From positions 1 to 17,855 of the forward strand of contig JAKPMW010000461.1 of assembly GCA_029548715.1 (NCBI GenBank): a stretch of DNA of 17,855 bases. The letters run 5' to 3'. A program made the position numbers and the translations under genes. Positions 14,771 to 17,855 of the stretch are shown piece after piece (the stretch's first letter is position 1; each line of letters starts with the position of its first letter). The DNA comes from Spirochaetota bacterium. Its GTDB lineage: Bacteria; Spirochaetota; JAGLSM01; JAKPMW01. Under the pieces are notes generated by a model. It worked only from the letters and a program-made list of their open reading frames with translations, had not been told where the DNA came from and made no database searches.

Positions 14771-14812
14771 GCCATGACAAGGGTTGTCCCATGGCTGTAT
14801 CCGGCTGGATAC
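14771..14812 (-). promoter_or_regulatory. Two adjacent stem-loops in the modA leader region
   Basis: In the 188-bp divergent region between modA and the LRR gene, GCCATGACAA (14771-14780) pairs with TTGTCCCATGGC (14784-14795): ten pairs, a two-base bulge and a GGG/CCC loop. Next to it GTATCC-GGCT-GGATAC (14797-14812) is a perfect 6-bp palindrome. Both lie 67-108 nt before the modA start. They could be an operator for a molybdate-responsive regulator or an RNA leader. I could not fit them to the ModE box or with confidence to the Moco riboswitch. A TTGTCC/GATACG pair facing the LRR gene overlaps them and is a weak promoter candidate. Confidence 0.4.
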
Positions 14813-14892
14813 GCCGTAAAGATACTCAATGAACCCGCGACAGAAAGCAGTGTAGAGGGTAGAATGTATGCAGTGATCGGATAAAGGGGTGA

Positions 14893-16545
14893 ATGATGAA
14901 ATTGTGGATTGTGATTGTATTGCTCTGTGCCTGTCTGGCTCCATTGTCGGCGGAGGATCTGCGTTTTGTTGCGATCAACGGCCGGACGGAGTACAGGCTG
15001 AGCGGATTTCCGAAAGAGATAGCCGGGCATGTGATTATTCCGGCGCGCTGGCAGGGCAAGCCCGTGACGGCCATCGGCGATTCGGCCTTCGCCCGCTCCA
15101 AGATTACGGGCGTGACTATCCCATCCAGTGTGCGGACGATCGGGCGGAGCGCATTTGACCGCTGCATGAGTCTGCGCAGGGTGCGTATTCCCGAGAGTGT
15201 TACCAATATCGCTGCCTCAGCGTTTTTTTTGTGCACCAAGCTCGAGCGGGTTGAATTTTCCGAAGGATTGATTTCCATCGGGGATCTGGCCTTTAGCGGG
15301 TGCCATGCCCTTCGTGAGATGGACTTGCCTGACGGGCTTGTCGTCCTTGGTCCGCATGCCATCAATGGATGTGTTTCACTCGAAAGGATCAAGCTCCCGG
15401 CCAGCCTGCGCCGGCTTGGGATGGGGGCCTTGTCGGTCAATACGAAGCTCAAAAAAATCAGGATCCCTGAAGGAATCACAACGCTCGAATACGGTGTTTT
15501 CAACGGGAACACGGCCCTTGTTGATGTCGGGCTTCCCGACGGGCTGCGCAGCATCGGCTGGCGTTCGTTTGCCGGCTGTACGGCCTTGCAGGACGTTGAA
15601 ATTCCCGATACGGTACATACCATCGACCGGGAGGCTTTCCAGCGTTGTACGGCTCTCGGCACGATCGAGTTGCCCAATGCCGTCACCAATCTTGGTGAGT
15701 TCGCCTTTGACCGTTGCACCAGACTGGCCAAACTCGAGGGAGGACGTGGCCTGCGGGGCATCGGCAAGGGAGCCTTTCGGGATTGCGCAGCCATGACCGA
15801 ATTCCGGATCCCGAACGGGATGCGCCGGCTTGGGGAAGAAACCTTCAAGGGCTGCCGCAGCCTCAGGGAGATTATTGTTTCGGACTCGCTGAGCGAGATT
15901 GGTGAAGAGGCGTTTCGTGACTGTACTGCGCTGACCCGGTTTGCCATTCCTGCGGGCGTCACAAAGATTGAACGACTGGTCTTTTCGGGCTGCACAGGCT
16001 TGCAGAATTTTGCGGTGGCGGCGGGGAGTACAGCTTTTCGCAGTATTGATGGCGTGCTCTTTTCGGCCGACGGAACAACCCTGATCTTGTACCCGGTGGC
16101 CAGGAGCGGAGCGTACACGATGCCGGCCGGGACAAACACGATTGGAGACTATGCATTTTTCCAGAGTAAGGCGCTGACCGGGATCACCTTCCCGGCCGGC
16201 CTGACTCGTATCGGGGAGTGGAGTTTTTCGGAGTGCCAGTCTCTCAAAAGTGTTCGTGTTCCGGATAGCGTGACCTTTATGGGTCGGGGCGTGTTCCGTG
16301 ATTGCAGGCAGCTCGTGACGGCCGTGGTCGGGAGCGGGGTTCGCACCGTCTCGCACACCGTCTTTGCGGAATGCACCGCGCTTGCTGAAGTCACGATGCG
16401 GGGCAGCCTGCCGCCGGCCGGCGGGCGCGACATGTTTTTGAACTGCCCTGACAGCCTCGTTATCCGGGTTCCGGCGGCTACGATCGGGGCCTGGCGGAGT
16501 GCCGAGTGGTGGAGTGTCGTTGCCTCGCGGATGCGGGGGATCTGA
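14893..16545 (+). CDS. Secreted BspA-type leucine-rich-repeat protein
   Basis: A 550-residue exported protein. Signal peptide about 1-20 (MMKLWIVIVLLCACLAPLSA, cleavage before ED). Residues 71-369 are thirteen uninterrupted 23-residue repeats of the LRR_5/BspA type (consensus L..I.IP..V..IG..AF..CT.), preceded by one imperfect copy. A spacer follows (FRSIDGVLFSADGTTLILYP, about 381-400), a common BspA element; then about four more repeats and a cap ending WRSAEWWSVVASRMRGI. There is no anchor or sorting domain. Such proteins in Treponema and Bacteroidales act in adhesion; the role here is inferred. GGGGTGA precedes two ATGs; the second (14896) has the better spacing. The regular 69-bp period creates long antisense open frames that are not genes. 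The radical SAM gene starts 6 nt after the stop. Confidence 0.92.
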   Translation: MMKLWIVIVLLCACLAPLSAEDLRFVAINGRTEYRLSGFPKEIAGHVIIPARWQGKPVTAIGDSAFARSKITGVTIPSSVRTIGRSAFDRCMSLRRVRIPESVTNIAASAFFLCTKLERVEFSEGLISIGDLAFSGCHALREMDLPDGLVVLGPHAINGCVSLERIKLPASLRRLGMGALSVNTKLKKIRIPEGITTLEYGVFNGNTALVDVGLPDGLRSIGWRSFAGCTALQDVEIPDTVHTIDREAFQRCTALGTIELPNAVTNLGEFAFDRCTRLAKLEGGRGLRGIGKGAFRDCAAMTEFRIPNGMRRLGEETFKGCRSLREIIVSDSLSEIGEEAFRDCTALTRFAIPAGVTKIERLVFSGCTGLQNFAVAAGSTAFRSIDGVLFSADGTTLILYPVARSGAYTMPAGTNTIGDYAFFQSKALTGITFPAGLTRIGEWSFSECQSLKSVRVPDSVTFMGRGVFRDCRQLVTAVVGSGVRTVSHTVFAECTALAEVTMRGSLPPAGGRDMFLNCPDSLVIRVPAATIGAWRSAEWWSVVASRMRGI

Positions 16546-16551
16546 CGGCCC

Positions 16552-17619
16552 GTGCCCGAGATCTGTGCCAAATCCATCCTGCGGGTCAGGCCGCGCATTG
16601 ATTCCTGGTTCGTATCACGGATGAACCTCAACCTGTATCGCGGGTGCGCTCACGATTGTGTCTACTGTGACGGGCGCTCCGAACGGTATCGCGCGCCCGA
16701 AGATTTTGCCGGGGCCGTCGAGGTCAAGACCAACGCCCTTGCCGTGTTGCGCAGGGAGTTTGCCCGACAGTTTGGTGATGAACATCTTCAGCAAGAATTG
16801 TTTTGGGGAACAGACTCCGGCCTGAATGGAGGCGACCGTCAAGCGGGAGGTGTTCCCCCTCCCGACATCCCCCTTGAGGGGAGGAGAAGCAAACGATCAG
16901 GTTTTTTGACCCTGGGGGGTGGGGTCAGTGATCAGTACCAGCCGCTGGAAGCGCAGTACAGGCTGGCCCGGGGTGTGCTCGGGCTTTGTCTCGAATGGCA
17001 GATTCCGGTTCACCTCTTGACCAAGTCGGCACTTGCGTTGCGGGACCTGGATCTTTTGGGGGCGATCAATCAGGAGAGCCGGACCGTCGTGTCCGTCAGT
17101 CTTACGACGGTGGACGAGGCCATAGCCCGTTTGGTTGAACCGGGGGCCGCCAGTCCGGCTGCGCGCCTGGACGTGTTGCGCCGCTGTAGCGCAGCCGGAA
17201 TTCCGACCGGGGTCTTTTTGCTGCCACTGTTACCGGGAATCACGGACCAGCCGGAAATGATCCGCGAGACTGTCCGGGCCGCCGCCGCTGCCGGCGCCAG
17301 TTTTGTCCAGATGGGTGGACTGACCCTCAAGCCCGGACGGCAGATGGCACACTACCTTGCAACAATCGCCCGGCCCTTTCCCGCAGCGCATGCGCTCACG
17401 CGGGAGCTGTATGCACAGGCAAACGAGCACGGGATCCCCCTGACCGATGCTGCCTGGGATCGCTGGGAGCGGATGCATGCGGCCTGGCTGCAGGCCACAC
17501 AGGAGTTCGGTGTTGCCCGCCGCATGCCCCGGGCCGTCTTCGAAACGGTGCTCGACCCCGCGGACTGCGCTGACGTTGTGAGAATACAGGAACAGGATGT
17601 GAACGTCTACCCCGCATAA
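16552..17619 (+). CDS. SplB-like radical SAM protein with an in-frame insertion
   Basis: Radical SAM protein of the SPL/Rv2578c-like group; substrate unknown. The start AKSILRVRPRIDSWFVSRMNLNLYRGCAHDC supports the GTG at 16552. The cluster motif is C32-x3-C36-x2-C39 (GCAHDCVYCDGRSERY), and TLGGGVSDQYQPLE (120-133) and IPVHLLTKSALALRDLDLL are family blocks. Relatives have the QEL and GFLTLGGG strands close together. Here residues 84-116 (FWGTDSG..RRSKRSG) intervene, Gly/Pro/Arg-rich and encoded by palindromic DNA. The last eleven codons and the stop are part of a 68-bp repeat that recurs 202 bp downstream, so the native C-terminus may have been replaced. It starts 6 nt after the LRR gene and is probably cotranscribed. 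Confidence 0.87.
   Translation: MPEICAKSILRVRPRIDSWFVSRMNLNLYRGCAHDCVYCDGRSERYRAPEDFAGAVEVKTNALAVLRREFARQFGDEHLQQELFWGTDSGLNGGDRQAGGVPPPDIPLEGRRSKRSGFLTLGGGVSDQYQPLEAQYRLARGVLGLCLEWQIPVHLLTKSALALRDLDLLGAINQESRTVVSVSLTTVDEAIARLVEPGAASPAARLDVLRRCSAAGIPTGVFLLPLLPGITDQPEMIRETVRAAAAAGASFVQMGGLTLKPGRQMAHYLATIARPFPAAHALTRELYAQANEHGIPLTDAAWDRWERMHAAWLQATQEFGVARRMPRAVFETVLDPADCADVVRIQEQDVNVYPA
16801..16899 (+). repeat. Palindrome-rich in-frame insert in the radical SAM gene, with 22-bp FWGT word
   Basis: The 22-bp word occupies 16801-16822 and encodes FWGTDSG in the same frame as in mog. GGGGAACA (16805-16812) is repeated inverted as TGTTCCCC (16851-16858). A second hairpin follows: CCCCT/AGGGG (16869-16882 region) nested in CCTCCC/GGGAGG-like arms. 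The segment has 33 codons, no stop, and falls between two conserved blocks of the protein. Exact element ends are not known; the limits given are from the protein comparison. Confidence 0.55.
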
Positions 17620-17653
17620 GTCATTCCCCTCCGGGGACTGCGCCATGACTGCG
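17586..17653. repeat. 68-bp direct repeat, copy 1 (includes radical SAM gene 3' end)
   Basis: This stretch recurs base for base at 17788-17855, ending at the window edge, so the true repeat may be longer. It begins ACAGGAACAGGATGTGAACG and contains the last eleven codons and the TAA of the radical SAM gene. Spacing between copies is 202 bp. Confidence 0.9.
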
Positions 17654-17658
17654 GGGTA
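17608..17658. repeat. Three-tier nested hairpin over the radical SAM stop codon
   Basis: TACCCCGC (17608-17615) pairs with GCGGGGTA (17651-17658). Inside it AGTCAT (17619-17624) pairs with ATGACT (17645-17650), and CCCC (17626-17629) with GGGG (17633-17636) around a TCC loop. The stop codon TAA (17617-17619) is within it. No T-run follows, so it is not a clear terminator, though such a strong structure could block transcription or protect the 3' end. Confidence 0.7.
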
Positions 17659-17659
17659 C

Positions 17660-17702
17660 GGATACATCTCCCGCGTCGATACGCGGGACTTCGCTTGTAT
17701 CC
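17660..17702. repeat. Nested hairpin in the gene-free 3' region
   Basis: GGATACA (17660-17666) pairs with TGTATCC (17696-17702). Within it CCCGCGT (17670-17676) pairs perfectly with ACGCGGG (17681-17687) around CGAT. It directly follows the hairpin over the radical SAM stop. The 236 bases from 17620 to the window end show no gene. Confidence 0.7.
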
Positions 17703-17705
17703 AGC

Positions 17706-17809
17706 CGTGAGGCCAGGGAGGGCCGTGAACACGGGACAGGAACAGGATGTGAACGTCCCGTGAGGCCAGGACGGCCGTGAACACGGGACAGGAACAGGAT
17801 GTGAACGTC
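17706..17809. repeat. Tandem repeat of about 52 bp, two copies
   Basis: Copies start CGTGAGGCCAGG at 17706 and 17759 and end at ..GAACGTC (17757 and 17809), differing by one indel and one or two bases. Each carries GGCCGTGAACACGGGACAGG followed by AACAGGATGTGAACGTC. CACGGGAC (copy 1) pairs with GTCCCGTG at the copy junction, giving an 8-bp stem around ACA-GGA-TGT. On the minus strand this core is ACATCCTGT, the same TCC-centred motif as in the 8954-9109 array. Confidence 0.8.
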
Positions 17810-17855
17810 TACCCCGCATAAGTCATTCCCCTCCGGGGACTGCGCCATGACTGCG
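17788..17855. repeat. 68-bp direct repeat, copy 2 (cut by window edge)
   Basis: Identical to 17586-17653. Its first 22 bases are also the end of the second tandem unit. It repeats the coding sequence for the radical SAM C-terminus without the rest of a gene, so it is not itself a gene. It shows that the 3' end of the radical SAM gene belongs to the repeat family. Confidence 0.9.

Noticed and set aside
14705..14892. A Moco riboswitch or ModE box before modA
   Set aside because: I see two stem-loops but cannot align them with the known RNA motif or the ModE consensus, so I report only the palindromes.
14826..16139. Long antisense open frame of 437 residues (and another of 326) opposite the LRR gene
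   Set aside because: It is produced by the 69-bp periodic codon pattern of the LRR repeats; it has no ribosome site or family resemblance.
17230..17784. Minus-strand open frames across the window-end repeats
   Set aside because: They are made of the repeats and the complement of the radical SAM gene; no start signal or family match.

Overview
The window looks like a chromosomal segment of a moderately GC-rich (by eye), diderm bacterium. A spirochaete (Spirochaetota, Treponema/Spirochaeta-like) is my best guess. It rests on an omptin-type outer-membrane protease, a BspA-type leucine-rich-repeat surface protein, lipoproteins with relaxed lipoboxes and a TonB-free gene mix. No ribosomal RNA or species marker is present, so this is inference.

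Layout. 2-811 (+): 3' part of an omptin protease gene whose signal peptide lies outside the window. 801-6126 (-): a three-gene unit, rlmN, then a membrane-anchored AsmA-like protein, then a YgiQ-type radical SAM protein. 6401-7700 (+): two unrecognised exported proteins, a Sec-signal protein followed by a lipoprotein. 7677-8810 (-): an orphan soluble histidine kinase with a Cys-rich PAS sensor. 8811-9105: no gene, but a terminator-like inverted repeat and an array of structured 56-bp repeats. 9106-14704 (-): an eight-gene molybdenum operon, modA-modB-modC-moeA-moaA-moaC-MOSC-mog, with overlapping or nearly touching genes. It couples molybdate uptake (ModABC) to pterin synthesis (MoaA, MoaC), adenylation and Mo insertion (Mog, MoeA), plus a stand-alone MOSC protein. 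moaD, moaE and mobA are not here, and no molybdoenzyme is in the window. 14893-17619 (+): a secreted BspA-type LRR protein followed at 6 nt by a SplB-like radical SAM gene. 17620-17855: nested palindromes and direct repeats up to the window edge.

The most unusual content is repetitive. (1) A 22-bp word (19 invariant positions) occurs in mog, in the radical SAM gene and on the opposite strand of modC. In the first two it is read in the same frame as FWGT[A/D]SG, inside segments that look like in-frame insertions in otherwise conserved proteins. (2) A hairpin array at 8954-9107 has an exact 56-bp period; its stems differ between units yet stay complementary, and the loop is always centred on TCC/CC. 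(3) The window end carries nested hairpins, a tandem repeat with a related TCC core (other strand) and a 68-bp direct duplication. Both arrays contain the stop codon of the adjacent gene (mog, radical SAM). Together these suggest a family of palindromic mini-elements that settle at gene 3' ends and sometimes inside reading frames, comparable in concept to Rickettsia palindromic elements.
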